Assembly: GCA_965284645.1 (NCBI GenBank)
Contig: OZ260106.1
Span: forward strand, 4,340,001 to 4,404,000
Direction: 5' to 3'
Source of the DNA: JAIBAJ01 sp965284645
GTDB taxonomy: Bacteria > Bacteroidota > Bacteroidia > JAIBAJ01
Length of the DNA: 64,000 bases
The position numbers and the translations under genes were made by a program. Positions 8,823 to 18,600 of the stretch are shown here, piece by piece. Each line of letters starts with the position of its first letter. The stretch's first letter is position 1. The notes under the pieces were generated by a model. It did not search any database, was not told the DNA's origin, and saw only the letters and a list, made by a program, of their open reading frames with translations.

Positions 8823-9261
8823 GCGGAGGCCGATGAGCTAATGTCAATTTTTTATTGTCCTTTTGCTCGCTCATTTTTGCATTGTCTACCCGCCGAGACT
8901 TTTGGACTTTATTGCTGCCGCGCCAAATTGCTTATCTGTCATTCGAAATCGCAAAACTTCTCTTCTTTGTCAAATGCCAATACGAGTTGCAATGTCATTT
9001 GGCGCATTCAAAGTAGCTGCCTCGTTCGCATCCTTGTCAAAACTCCGATAACTTAGGCCGAAGCAAATTGCCAGATAAAACCAACAGCGAATTTGGCAGC
9101 TTACTTTGATCCTGTCAAAAGTCCAGGTCCAAAAGTCTCAAGGAATCCCTTCTCCATGATTAAGCATTGAAGGCAAAAGGACAATAAAAATTGGTTGGAA
9201 TGCAAATGCCAGTTTCTCTTCCAATTTCAAGTTGGTGTAAGCTGGTTTTTTCGGTCTCCGC
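8823..9261 (-). repeat. Palindromic non-coding cassette body, family D
   Basis: A 439-bp body with no credible gene. The ends are inverted (GCGGAGGCCGA against TCGGTCTCCGC). GAGACTTTTGGAC at 8895-8907 pairs exactly with 9127-9139, and 8846-8866 pairs with 9173-9192 apart from one extra T. The arms match at intervals rather than continuously, like two old diverged inverted copies. Single copy in this window. Same architecture as families A, B and C but no obvious sequence relation. Confidence 0.75.
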
Positions 9262-9389
9262 TAACGTTTTGGGGGCAGAGGCAGTAAGCGAATTTACAGA
9301 TAAAAGTTTATTTAAAGAGCGGAAGCGAAGTTTTTCACCAAAAGCCTTATTCGAAGTGCAAAAGCGCTTATTGACTTTGCCCACTGTTA
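9262..9389 (-). repeat. attC-like site, type II
   Basis: TAAC...GTTA, 128 bp. Arms GGGGCAGAGGCAGTAAGCG and CGCTTATTGACTTTGCCC. Closes the 9401-10036 cassette. Confidence 0.88.
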
Positions 9390-9400
9390 TAAGCAGTTGG

Positions 9401-10036
9401 TTAAAGTCCAATTAGATTCCTAAAGTCTTCAGCTAATGATTCTTTTAATTGTCGAAACTCATTTTGTGTCCTTTGAAATGCACTATCCCAAAGATCGAAA
9501 TAATTAAGATATGATTCTGGGGATTTCATGCCTGATGAAATATAACTATTGTGATTATTCGCATTTAACCTAACTCTTCGCATTTCAAAAACAATCTTCC
9601 AAGCTTCTTTGATTATTTCTTCAAATTTTTCAATTGTGTCACTTGTAAAATATATTTTATCTTTTTCAAGTTGTTCAATAAGGTTTTGAATAGCTTCAAT
9701 ACAATCTGTATCTCGCTTTGTATCCTCGATAAAATCAGGTCCTTGATTAAATGTTGTTGCATATAACAATAATCGTTCAAGCCCTACAAGTTTAATATAA
9801 AGAACTTTTATAATTTCTGCTCTGTCTGTATGAAGCTTTGAAAATTTAATTTCGTGCTCTAGAGATTTTTTTGCTAGTTCATTTTTATGAATCTCGATCT
9901 CTTTTTGTAAATTAGACTTATATTTCTCTAATCCTAGGTCAAATGTCTTATTAATAATTAATTTTCCTAGCCATATAGCGGCTGCTGTCAATGCTGAAAT
10001 TGTAGATAAAAAATAAAATAAATGCTCCATCTTCAA
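9401..10036 (-). CDS. Membrane-anchored coiled-coil protein, unknown
   Basis: 211 residues. One N-terminal membrane segment (FYFLSTISALTAAAIWLGKLI, about 7-27) is followed by a charged helical stretch (LEKYKSNLQKEIEIHKNELAKK) that looks like coiled coil, then a helical C-terminal domain. No signal peptide cleavage site is evident, so the bulk is probably cytoplasmic and tethered to the inner membrane. No family was recognised. Single gene of its cassette, stop 12 bp from the attC. Such tethered helical proteins are common in cassette arrays, but no function can be claimed. Confidence 0.65.
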   Translation of the reverse strand: MKMEHLFYFLSTISALTAAAIWLGKLIINKTFDLGLEKYKSNLQKEIEIHKNELAKKSLEHEIKFSKLHTDRAEIIKVLYIKLVGLERLLLYATTFNQGPDFIEDTKRDTDCIEAIQNLIEQLEKDKIYFTSDTIEKFEEIIKEAWKIVFEMRRVRLNANNHNSYISSGMKSPESYLNYFDLWDSAFQRTQNEFRQLKESLAEDFRNLIGL

Positions 10037-10064
10037 TTATTACTATGGTTTGTGCAATTGCTTA

Positions 10065-10191
10065 TAACGTTTTGGGGGCAGGGGCAGTAAGCGAATTTAC
10101 AGATAAAACTTTATTTAAAGAGCGGCTCTAAGTTTTTCACCAAAAGCCTTATTCGAAGTGCAAAAGCGCTTATTGACCTTGCCCACTGTTA
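10065..10191 (-). repeat. attC-like site, type II variant
   Basis: TAAC...GTTA, 127 bp. Left arm GGGGCAGGGGCAGTAAGCG, right arm CGCTTATTGACCTTGCCC. Closes the 10204-10782 cassette. Confidence 0.88.
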
Positions 10192-10203
10192 TAGGGCGTT
10201 TTT

Positions 10204-10782
10204 CTATTCGTCAATGTCTTCAAATGTTAATTCATTCTTAGTTTTACTTATTAAAATTCGTCTAAATGTTGGTGCATATCCTTTTTGTCCACTTGGTTGG
10301 AAATACTCCCGAACATAAGCTTTTTCGGTTTCATAGTTTTGTGTCACTTTTGGTCCAAAATATCTTTTGTCTGAGAGATATAGCGTTTCGTCAATTGAAG
10401 AATTGTCCGTTTTAAAATTGTCCGCACTTTTAATTTTTAAAATTGCCTTTTGTTTATCACGCTCTGATATTATTAATGTAAAAGTGTGGTAATAGTCACC
10501 AATTGCTGACATTGATTTGTTCTCTTGCAATTCAAAATTGTCTTCTAATAAAATTTGTTGCTCTTCAACAAGTTCTTTTGCGTTGTCCTTTGTAGAAAGT
10601 TGGTCTTCAAAAACTGTCCATAAAACAAGTGTCAAAACAAGCACACCAAATATTACAGCCAAATACTTTCCTGTCTTTGGATAGCCAAGCTTTTTTGGAA
10701 CGAAATAAAACAAACAAACAAGTCCAATTGGAAGTCCTACGAAAACTAGTATATAAAGTCCTATGAGTAAAAATGCGTCCAT
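10204..10782 (-). CDS. Two-TM membrane protein, unknown
   Basis: 192 residues. Two N-terminal membrane segments, LLIGLYILVFVGLPIGLVCLFYFV (about 5-28) and KYLAVIFGVLVLTLVLWTVF (about 39-58), precede a soluble domain of about 130 residues ending NELTFEDIDE. The soluble part has alternating strands (YYHTFTLIISERDKQKAILKI). The family was not recognised. Single gene of its cassette; the leader has GACGAC 13 nt inside the cassette boundary. Confidence 0.65.
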   Translation of the reverse strand: MDAFLLIGLYILVFVGLPIGLVCLFYFVPKKLGYPKTGKYLAVIFGVLVLTLVLWTVFEDQLSTKDNAKELVEEQQILLEDNFELQENKSMSAIGDYYHTFTLIISERDKQKAILKIKSADNFKTDNSSIDETLYLSDKRYFGPKVTQNYETEKAYVREYFQPSGQKGYAPTFRRILISKTKNELTFEDIDE

Positions 10783-10825
10783 TATCTTATTTCTGCCTGT
10801 TTGGGTGTCGTCCTAAAATGCCCTA

Positions 10826-10952
10826 TAACGTTCTGGGTGCAGAAGACGTGCGGGACTTCCACCACCAATGCCCAAACATAGCACAAATCTCAATTCATTT
10901 TTCAAAGCCAATTTAATGCACAAAACCCCGCATGGCTTTCTGCACCTTGTTA
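10826..10952 (-). repeat. attC-like site, type III
   Basis: TAAC...GTTA, 127 bp, type III arms. Part of the 579-bp family A unit 10826-11404. Confidence 0.88.
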
Positions 10953-11404
10953 TGGGTAGTCATTCTGATGTTTCTTCTTTCAGAATGGCGGAGTCAGAAC
11001 CGACTGCAAAATCAAATCCCATCCACCTTTCGACCTTGCCAGAAATGTATTTTGTCAAACATGGCTTGTTTGCGAAGTCCATTTCGGGATTTGGGCCTTG
11101 GGAAAAAATTATCAACACCACTCAAAAACGCTCCCCTCTAAGTATTAAGGGTAAAGCTTTGGAGAAAAGTCTGTCGGATCCGTTTGCTATTGTCAGATAA
11201 TCCGACTAACTTTGCCGAGCGGTTTTTACGAAGCTTCGTTACAAGCACTAGCTTGACCGGTATCTCCGGTAAAACCGCTCGAGGTCCAATAAATTGTCCC
11301 TTTCTCCAAAGCTTTACCCTTAATACTTGCTAATCCTGCGTTTTTTCCTTTCCAAGGCTCAAAGGTCGATTGGTGGATGACTGCTAGTCGGTACTGATTA
11401 CCCA
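10953..11404 (-). repeat. Palindromic non-coding cassette body, family A, copy 2
   Basis: Appears identical to 8246-8697, including the central hairpin and the 28-base inverted arms. The neighbours differ, so the unit has moved or been copied as a cassette. Confidence 0.8.
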
Positions 11405-11530
11405 TAACGTTTCCGGTGCAGGAGCCGTAAGCAAATTTACATGCAAATGTGATTAGAAAGCACGAATTTAAGTTCTTAACCCAAAGGGAATAGAAAGCAC
11501 TAAACTGCTTATGGCTTTTGCACCGTGTTA
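11405..11530 (-). repeat. attC-like site, type I variant
   Basis: TAAC...GTTA, 126 bp. Left arm GGTGCAGGAGCCGTAAGC. Closes toxin-antitoxin copy 1; the same site is at 29454-29579. Confidence 0.88.
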
Positions 11531-11550
11531 TAGCCTGTGCCATTAAATTT

Positions 11551-11853
11551 TTATAGTTGAATTGTTAATTTTAGATGTCCTCCTAGACCTTGTTGAATTA
11601 TTTTCATTAGTGTGGATAATCTAATATCTGATGAGTTATTTTCTATACGTGAAATATATGATTTATTCGTTCCACACTTCTCTGCAAGTTCTTCTTGGGT
11701 CATTCCTAACTTGGTTCGAGCTTCTTCAAGTAAAACCCCAATTTTAAACGCTTCAAATTGTTGTTCCCACTCTTCTCGATTTGGTTGTCCCTTTGGTCCA
11801 TACTTTTTGTCAAGAATTTCATCTAATGTGGTTATGTTTTTATTTGTTTTCAT
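11551..11853 (-). CDS. HigA/XRE-type antitoxin, copy 1 of 2
   Basis: 100 residues. The helix-turn-helix is LEEARTKLGMTQEELAEKCGTNKSYISRIENNSSDIRLSTLMKII (about 36-80), typical of XRE/HigA antitoxins that bind DNA and neutralise a RelE-fold toxin. The start overlaps the stop of the toxin gene by 14 bp, so the order is toxin then antitoxin, as in higBA. It probably represses its own promoter with the toxin. The 29600-29902 gene is the same. Confidence 0.85.
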   Translation of the reverse strand: MKTNKNITTLDEILDKKYGPKGQPNREEWEQQFEAFKIGVLLEEARTKLGMTQEELAEKCGTNKSYISRIENNSSDIRLSTLMKIIQQGLGGHLKLTIQL

Positions 11854-12181
11854 TATAATATTCCTCCATTATTTTTATTGCCCTCTCTAATTCTTGCTTT
11901 GGTGTCTTTTGTGTTTTCTTTTGAAATGCATTTCCTAGGACTACCAAATTCCCTTTATCAAAAAAGGAAAAAATCCGATAAATATTTCCTCCAACTTCTA
12001 CCCGTATTTCATACAATCCCTTGGTGCCTTCCAAATGTTTGAAATACTTCTCTGGAACTTGCCGTGTAACTCTAATTAAGTTTAATGTCCATTCGATTTT
12101 CCTTTGAACATTGTCAGGAAGTTCCATGTAAAATTCTAGAAAATAATTCTTGTAAGCGATTACTTGTCTTTCGTAGTCCAC
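11840..12181 (-). CDS. HigB/Gp49-like RelE-fold toxin, copy 1 of 2
   Basis: 113 residues. The core KHLEGTKGLYEIRVEVGGNIYRIFSFFDKGNLVVLGNAFQKK (about 48-89) is the signature of Gp49/HigB toxins, mRNA interferases of the RelE superfamily. The C-terminus KTPKQELERAIKIMEEYY is the typical closing helix. Overlaps the antitoxin gene. Such pairs are the classic stabilisers of large integron arrays, because loss of the cassette is toxic. The 29889-30230 gene is an apparently identical copy. Confidence 0.87.
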   Translation of the reverse strand: MDYERQVIAYKNYFLEFYMELPDNVQRKIEWTLNLIRVTRQVPEKYFKHLEGTKGLYEIRVEVGGNIYRIFSFFDKGNLVVLGNAFQKKTQKTPKQELERAIKIMEEYYNENK

Positions 12182-12264
12182 GACACAAAGTTAACCATTC
12201 AGACAACTTCTGCCAAATTTTTTTTAAGCAAAATTGGTTGGATGGGCACTATTGGCATTGGCTA

Positions 12265-12390
12265 TAACGTTTTGCAGCTACCCGAAGGGCGGGACTTTCA
12301 CCACAAAACTTGATTTGAAAAACTAATGTTTGATTAACCACCATACTGTCTTTGGAACACAAAACCCCGCCTTTTGGGTAGGTGCTGTTA
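12265..12390 (-). repeat. attC-like site, type IV
   Basis: TAAC...GTTA, 126 bp. Arms CAGCTACCCGAAGGGCGGG and CCCGCCTTTTGGGTAG. Its GTTA core supplies the TAA stop codon of the SemiSWEET gene. Confidence 0.88.
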
Positions 12391-12693
12391 TGTGCCGCTT
12401 TTATTGTCATGTTTGTCATTATTTCTGTATTTGTATAATAAATAGAGAACTATTCCAGATGTCAAAATACCAACACTTTGTCCTGCGATAATAACCCAGT
12501 CATTTTTCAGATAGCCATAGTATGTCCATAAAATGTAACTTGTAAATGAGCCAACAAAAAGAAACCAAGAAACGTTCTGAGTGTTTTTTGATTTATAAAG
12601 TTTAATTGCTTGTTGTGGAAAGCCGATTAATTTAATCAAGTAACTAGCTCCTATTGTCGCAAAACCCACAATTGTAATTTGGTCAAGTGTCAT
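12388..12693 (-). CDS. SemiSWEET-type PQ-loop sugar transporter
   Basis: 101 residues with three membrane segments (about 8-25, 42-60, 67-88) and the PQ-loop motif GFPQQAIKLYKSKNTQNVSW at 24-43, diagnostic for the SemiSWEET/MtN3 family. These small proteins dimerise to carry sugars across the inner membrane. The stop codon is the TAA inside the attC core, so gene and site touch. The start overlaps the end of the GNAT gene by 4 bp, making a two-gene operon. The substrate is not evident. Confidence 0.85.
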   Translation of the reverse strand: MTLDQITIVGFATIGASYLIKLIGFPQQAIKLYKSKNTQNVSWFLFVGSFTSYILWTYYGYLKNDWVIIAGQSVGILTSGIVLYLLYKYRNNDKHDNKSGT

Positions 12694-13199
12694 AAATTCT
12701 TTTCTATAATGAAGTAATATTTTTTAGTGTCAATAAATGTCCAGCCAGCTTTTTCATGAGCTTTGATTGAACGCAAATTCTCTTTGTTAACTGTCGAAAT
12801 TAACACGTCATATTTTGTCTTGTAGTAATTAAAATATTCTTTTTGGGCGGAATAAAAGAAACCCGTCCCTTGAAGAATTTTGTCAACTAGAATTTGATAG
12901 CTAAATGCAATTGAATCCTTTTTAGCTTCAGGTTTTAACTCAAAGTATTCTGATTTGATGTTTTCAATATGTTGTGTATTGATAGTAGTATTGACTAAAA
13001 CATAACCAACAATTTTACTTTCCCTCTCGAAAACTAATAGGTCGTCATTGTCAATTATGCTTTCAAAAAAAGTACCGTCATAGGTCACGGATAAAAATCC
13101 GTTGTCATTGCTTTCAAGATTTGGTCTAAACCAAAGCCTATTCAATTCAACTAAATTATCGGTGTCCGTTTTTAGTCCTTTTCTAATGTTTGTTTTCAT
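12690..13199 (-). CDS. GNAT-family N-acetyltransferase
   Basis: 169 residues from the start at MKTNIRKGLK; the frame stays open 22 codons further, into the attC, but that extension is site sequence. The core LVFERESKIVGYVLVN and the C-terminal STVNKENLRSIKAHEKAGWTFIDTKKYYF match GNAT motifs (N-x-R-S-x-x-x-x-E-x-x-G-F-type acetyl-CoA region). The acceptor is unknown. It overlaps the SemiSWEET gene by 4 bp. A GACGAC leader motif lies directly upstream of the start. Confidence 0.8.
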   Translation of the reverse strand: MKTNIRKGLKTDTDNLVELNRLWFRPNLESNDNGFLSVTYDGTFFESIIDNDDLLVFERESKIVGYVLVNTTINTQHIENIKSEYFELKPEAKKDSIAFSYQILVDKILQGTGFFYSAQKEYFNYYKTKYDVLISTVNKENLRSIKAHEKAGWTFIDTKKYYFIIEKNL

Positions 13200-13225
13200 T
13201 TGCAGTGTCGTCATAAAGTGGCACA

Positions 13226-13351
13226 TAACGGTTTGCAGATTTGCGATGGGCGGGATTTTTACCACTAATGTTTATGCGGAGCACAAAACTTTCCGCTACT
13301 ACTAAACTGTCTGCGGAGCACGAAACCCCGCCTATTGCAAATGTGCTGTTA
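13226..13351 (-). repeat. attC-like site, type IV
   Basis: TAAC...GTTA, 126 bp, arms as at 2576-2701. Closes the 13374-14775 cassette. Confidence 0.88.
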
Positions 13352-13373
13352 GCAGTAGTGGTTTTTTCTGTCG

Positions 13374-13976
13374 TCATATTAGTCGTCTTACTTTATGTTT
13401 GTAGTCAATGTAGTTTTGTCCGTGTTCGTTGGTTAAAAAATCTTCTTCAAGTCTGATTTGTATTTGAATAAGAACATAACCTAAAATCAAAAATAATAAA
13501 GTCAGTGCGTTTGGGGTGACTAAAAAAAGTCCAACTAAACTCAAAATCATTCCAAAAAATATAGGATTTCTTGAAAGTCCGAAAAGACCATTTGTAACAA
13601 GCTCAGTTTTAGTTTCTGTGTCAATACCAATTCTCCAAGAATTTTTCATATGTCCCTGTGCGATAATAGTCCATACAAGCGAAACAGCTAAGACAACAAG
13701 ACCAATGTATTTAATAATTTCGTTGTCAAGTGAAGGAATGAATAAATAATTTGAATGCCAAGTCGGAAAGAAAGAATAGGCAAGAACATAAATAAACATT
13801 GCTATTAATGTCAGTTTGAAGTAAAGCCCGATAAGTCCGTAAGCACTGTCGTCTTTTGGTAAAACAAGTGGGTTCTTTCCTATTCTTTTTGCAACGATCA
13901 AGGATTTGAGAACAAATGCAATTCCAAAGTAAATAATGAAATAAATAGGTAAAATGATTTTAATAAAGTAGTCCAT
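13374..13976 (-). CDS. ICMT/PEMT-like membrane methyltransferase
   Basis: 200 residues with about five hydrophobic segments. The C-terminal half has the isoprenylcysteine carboxyl methyltransferase-like signature: LVTNGLFGLSRNPIFFGMIL, then RLEEDFLTNEHGQNYIDYKHKVRR, where the RNP and E-E residues bind S-adenosylmethionine and lipid substrate in the family. Bacterial members often sit beside metal-resistance genes, and here a CDF transporter gene lies 1 bp upstream. The substrate is unknown. Second gene of a two-gene cassette. Confidence 0.8.
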   Translation of the reverse strand: MDYFIKIILPIYFIIYFGIAFVLKSLIVAKRIGKNPLVLPKDDSAYGLIGLYFKLTLIAMFIYVLAYSFFPTWHSNYLFIPSLDNEIIKYIGLVVLAVSLVWTIIAQGHMKNSWRIGIDTETKTELVTNGLFGLSRNPIFFGMILSLVGLFLVTPNALTLLFLILGYVLIQIQIRLEEDFLTNEHGQNYIDYKHKVRRLI

Positions 13977-13977
13977 A

Positions 13978-14775
13978 TTATTTTGATAGTTTTAGAATTT
14001 TAAATGCTCCTTGTCCAACAATGAAAAACACAATTGTCCCAACGATAAGGTCTGGATATTTTGAGTTTGTCAAGTAAACAAGTCCGCCTGCGACAATCAC
14101 ACCAATATTTACGATTACGTCATTAGATGTAAAAATCATACTTGCTTGCATATGTGCTTCTTTGCTTTTACTTTTTTGCAGTAAATACAAACACAAGCCG
14201 TTGCCAATAAGTGCAAGAATTGAAATAATTATCATTGTCTGAAAAGCTGGAACTGTTTCCGTTCCAATAAATCGTCTGATTACTTCTATAAAACCAAAAA
14301 CTGCAAGTGTTAATTGAAAATAACCTGCCGATTTTGCAATGTTCTTTTTTCGTGTAATTGTTCCGCCAACTGCAAAAAGTGCAAGTCCGTAAACAATGCT
14401 GTCAGCAAGCATATCCAAACTGTCCGCCACAAGTCCCATTGAGTTTGAAATAAAACCTGTCGTAAGTTCAAGAGCGAAAAAGAAAAAGTTGATAGCTAAA
14501 ACTTGCCAAAGCAATTTTCTTTCTCGGTCTGTGTTGGCGGTTGTTGCTGTGTAATTGTCTGCCGAAACGCTGTCAACAAGTGAAGTGTCAAATTTTAAGT
14601 TGTCAAGTCGCTGAAAAATTTGGTCGTGATTGTCGGTGTGAAAAACGGTCAGTTGTCTGTTTGCAATGTCAAAGTCCAACGAGTTGATGTTTGTCAAGTC
14701 GGCAAGTTTCATCCGTATCATCTGTTCTTCGGATGGGCAGTCCATTTTTGATATTTTAAATGTCGTTTTCTGCAT
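13978..14775 (-). CDS. Cation diffusion facilitator with N-terminal metal-binding domain
   Basis: 265 residues. Residues 1-70 resemble an HMA-like domain (FKISKMDCPSEEQMIRMKL, with a single Cys instead of CxxC). Residues 85-265 are the six-helix CDF core, with SMGLVADSLDMLADSIVYGLAL in TM2 carrying the metal-site aspartates and SNDVIVNIGVIVAG in TM5. It would export divalent metal from the cytoplasm. First gene of its cassette with a GGACGAC leader. The pairing with an ICMT-like protein suggests a metal-resistance cassette; the metal is not known. Confidence 0.85.
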   Translation of the reverse strand: MQKTTFKISKMDCPSEEQMIRMKLADLTNINSLDFDIANRQLTVFHTDNHDQIFQRLDNLKFDTSLVDSVSADNYTATTANTDRERKLLWQVLAINFFFFALELTTGFISNSMGLVADSLDMLADSIVYGLALFAVGGTITRKKNIAKSAGYFQLTLAVFGFIEVIRRFIGTETVPAFQTMIIISILALIGNGLCLYLLQKSKSKEAHMQASMIFTSNDVIVNIGVIVAGGLVYLTNSKYPDLIVGTIVFFIVGQGAFKILKLSK

Positions 14776-14814
14776 TGTCTATCGTTGTCGGTTGGGTCGT
14801 CCTACCATTACTGC

Positions 14815-14941
14815 TAACGTTCTGGGTGCAGAAGACGTGCGGGACTTCCACCACCAATGCCCAAACATAGCACAAATCTCAATTCATTTTTCAAAGCCAA
14901 TTTAATGCACAAAACCCCGCATGGCTTTCTGCACCTTGTTA
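14815..14941 (-). repeat. attC-like site, type III
   Basis: TAAC...GTTA, 127 bp, type III arms, part of the family A unit 14815-15393. Confidence 0.88.
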
Positions 14942-15393
14942 TGGGTAGTCATTCTGATGTTTCTTCTTTCAGAATGGCGGAGTCAGAACCGACTGCAAAA
15001 TCAAATCCCATCCACCTTTCGACCTTGCCAGAAATGTATTTTGTCAAACATGGCTTGTTTGCGAAGTCCATTTCGGGATTTGGGCCTTGGGAAAAAATTA
15101 TCAACACCACTCAAAAACGCTCCCCTCTAAGTATTAAGGGTAAAGCTTTGGAGAAAAGTCTGTCGGATCCGTTTGCTATTGTCAGATAATCCGACTAACT
15201 TTGCCGAGCGGTTTTTACGAAGCTTCGTTACAAGCACTAGCTTGACCGGTATCTCCGGTAAAACCGCTCGAGGTCCAATAAATTGTCCCTTTCTCCAAAG
15301 CTTTACCCTTAATACTTGCTAATCCTGCGTTTTTTCCTTTCCAAGGCTCAAAGGTCGATTGGTGGATGACTGCTAGTCGGTACTGATTACCCA
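14942..15393 (-). repeat. Palindromic non-coding cassette body, family A, copy 3
   Basis: Appears identical to 8246-8697. It sits between the CDF cassette and the large restriction-modification cassette. Confidence 0.8.
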
Positions 15394-15520
15394 TAACGTT
15401 TTGCGGCTTGGCGTAGTGGCGGATTTTTAGCACAAAAGTTCAATCGAAGGACTGCACTTGAACCTATCACAAAACTGTCATACAAAGCACTGAACCCGCC
15501 ATTACGCCAAACCGCTGTTA
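15394..15520 (-). repeat. attC-like site, type IV
   Basis: TAAC...GTTA, 127 bp. Arms GCGGCTTGGCGTAGTGGCGG and CCGCCATTACGCCAAACCGC. Closes the restriction-modification cassette. Confidence 0.88.
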
Positions 15521-15577
15521 CCAGCTGCCCTTCTTGTCTGTCGTGTTTGTTCGTTGTCATTTCGTGTCTGTCTTGGT

Positions 15578-15661
15578 GCGTTGGCTTGGTGGCTCTTTTG
15601 CAAAACTTGGCTTTAGCGTGGGCTTGTGCGGTTTTGCAAATGTGCCACCAAATGCGTTGGC
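15578..15661. repeat. Bracketing hairpin element, copy 1 (3' end of RM cassette)
   Basis: Arms 15586-15606 and 15631-15651 pair along 21 positions apart from two T-T mismatches. GGCTCTTTTGC on one side faces GCAAATGTGCC on the other; the loop contains GGCTTGTGCG; the element is flanked by TGCGTTGGC on both sides. Same family as 20001-20080, with different arm sequence. Confidence 0.75.
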
Positions 15662-18600
15662 TTAAAGGTGCTTAGTCAATACTGCTTCTTTCTCAGTTTT
15701 TATATTTGTTAAGGACAATTTTATTGCTTCAATTTCTTTTTCCTTTGCTTCAATTATGTCAACAAGTTTTTTCTGTTCTGCAAATGTCGGCAATGGGATT
15801 TCAAGGTTTTTTATCATTGTCAAGTTAGCCATTGTAAACTTTCCTTTTCTGTCGCCAAAGTTTTTGTCAAAGTCGTTCATTAAAGCATAAAACAAGTATT
15901 TTGGAATTAACTCGTTCTCGTCTTTTGGATAAAGACCTGTAACATTTTGGTTTGTTGTTGCTTCAAATGTTAAATAAGCAACTCGTCCGATTGTTGCACC
16001 TACTAAAGCCATTAAAACGGTGTTTGGCTTTAATAATTTAGCAGAAGATTTTGCCAAGCCTTCTTCTGTGATTTTTTCTTTTACATCAGATTCATAAACA
16101 TAACAGTTTTGACAAATTTCTGAACGTAACCAATTAATTGTACCATTATCCCAATATTCAGGAACGCCTGTTTTTGGTGTTCCACCACTTTGAACTGTTA
16201 CAACTTTGTCTAGTTTTACCTTTTTCTTGTTTTTGATTTGATTTTGAAGTTCTCTAAAAATCTCCTTTTCCAATCTCTTAATAGTTGAAACAAAATCTAT
16301 TTCTCTAACTTCAACTGCCTTTATTTCTTTAATTATCTGCTCTTGAACCTTTATTGGAGGAACTGGGATTTTGATTTTTAGGTATTCATTGAAGTCAAGA
16401 TTTTTTAGTCCACTCGCTCCGCTCTGAATTGCAAGAGTATAACCAGAGTCATAAAGGTTATTTAAAATTAAATGAAGGTAAAATGGATTGATTTTTTTAT
16501 CGGTAATTCTTAGTCTTGTTGTGAAATTTGAAAATGAATAATTAGTTTCCTTTTTATCAAAAATTACAACTCGTCCAACTGCTTGAGTTTCGCTACCGCC
16601 TGATTTTTCAACAATTATATCACCATATTCTAATGTGCGATTGCTAAATTGTTTTGCTTCTACTTCAATACTTGCAATATCTGAATATTCTAATTTTCCA
16701 TCTTTTGAAAAGTTGGTATTTCTTATAACGTTGACCGTTAAAAACGGAGGATTCTTCCCTGTCCATAGCCCACCTATGTTTTCAGTAAAAGAACTTATTT
16801 TAGACAGTTCATATTTAGATACAAAAGGAGTTGAAGGAGTTGCAACAGTTTCTATTTTTTTTTCAAAGTCAACGTTGTTGAATTTTATTAAGTCGATAAG
16901 TTTGTAAATAGAAAGGTTGTTTTTTTGTTGTTCTGATATTTTCGGTATTGGGTTGCCTGTAGTAACTGCACGTATGTATGTACTTGCCTTTTCCGGGTTT
17001 TCATAATTAGTCTCGTCAAAAAGTTTACCGCCAATTTGGTTTATTTTTATTCCTTCACTTCCTTTTTCACCTTGAAATTCATAACCTAAATATTCTTTTT
17101 GTTCGTTTACTTCGCCACCTGTTCTTACAATTACTGTATTTTGAGGTATGTAATATTGATCTAACTTTTCAGGTTTCTTTTCTCCATCTGAAAGGCATAG
17201 CATAAAATAGAGAAACTTTTCTTTCTCTATTGATTTACAGAAGTTGTAAAATCTTTTTGTTAGTTCTTCTTCCTGTTCCTTTGGTTTTAATGCTTTGAAG
17301 AATGCTTTGGTCTTCAAATTATTGATTTCTGTGCTGTTGTCAAAAGTCGTTTTATACTCCGTAAACATTTCTGTTTTTTGAAGTTCATTATTGATTTCAA
17401 TTTTAAGAAAACGGATATAGTCATCAAGATTTAGCTCTCTGTGTTCACAGAACAACTCAATAAATCGCTTTTCTTTAATGTATCTTTTATTGTTGTCAAT
17501 ATTAACACCATTAAACACATCTTCTGCTATGTATTCTCTGTCCTTTACAAAATCGTCATTTCTGCGTTTTAAAAATAGAATTACAGTTGTTGTTCCTGTG
17601 GCGATAAATGTTTTACTACCCAATTCTGTAATTGCTTTTACTTCAAAATGTCTTAATATTATTTCTCTGGCTTTGGTGTAAACGCCTGTATTGGTAAGAA
17701 TCGTTGAGGGCAAAACAATTCCTGCAAGTCCTTTGTCTGCTAAAACCTGTTTTGTTCTTTCTATGAATAAGACTTCTATCTCTTTGCTTCGTTCTGTTAA
17801 ATTGTCGAATAAGCCGAAATGGGTTTTACCTACATTCAAATAATTTTTAAATGCTTTAACTGAGTAAGGTGGATTTGCTACAACAATGTCAAACTTTTTC
17901 TTTTTAAGTTTTAATTGGTCGTGTTCTTCCAAGCCATCTCCAAAAATTATGTTGGCATCTCCGTCACCGTTGATATAACAAGCAATTTGAGAGGTTCTTG
18001 CCAAGCGATAGTCCTTTTCTATTCCATAGATATAATCTTCAGTCCATTCCGTTCCTTTTCTAAGTTCCTTAAATTTCTTTTGCAGTTCTTCGCTAAGTTT
18101 TGAGGTGTCATACTTTTTAATAACGGTTTGAAGTTCTTCTATGCTTTCAGTCAAAAAGTGTCCTGCACCACAAGCATAGTCAAGAATTTTAGGCAACAAA
18201 TATTCTTCATCGTTTGTTATTTTATCGGCAATGATTTTTTCAAAACCTAATGATAAAATGATATACCTAACGATTGGAATTGGGGTAAAAAACTGACCTT
18301 CGGACTGTTTAACACCGTGATTAAGCATTAATTCAAAGAACTCACCAAGAACCTGAAACTTACTGGTGTATTTGAATTTATAATTTTGAAGAAGCTTGAT
18401 TACTTCTGTAAGAACACGACCGTTTTGTATGAAAAGTTTTTTGTTGTGAACTTCCTTAAAGGCAAATTCATTATTGGTATAATACTTTAATTCCCTAAAA
18501 ACGGCTTCAATAGATTCAATAGGCGTTTGCTTTGGGTAAAGTTTTATTATTTCGTGTAATTCCTTTTCTGAATAATAAACAATTTCTTCATTGAGTTTTT

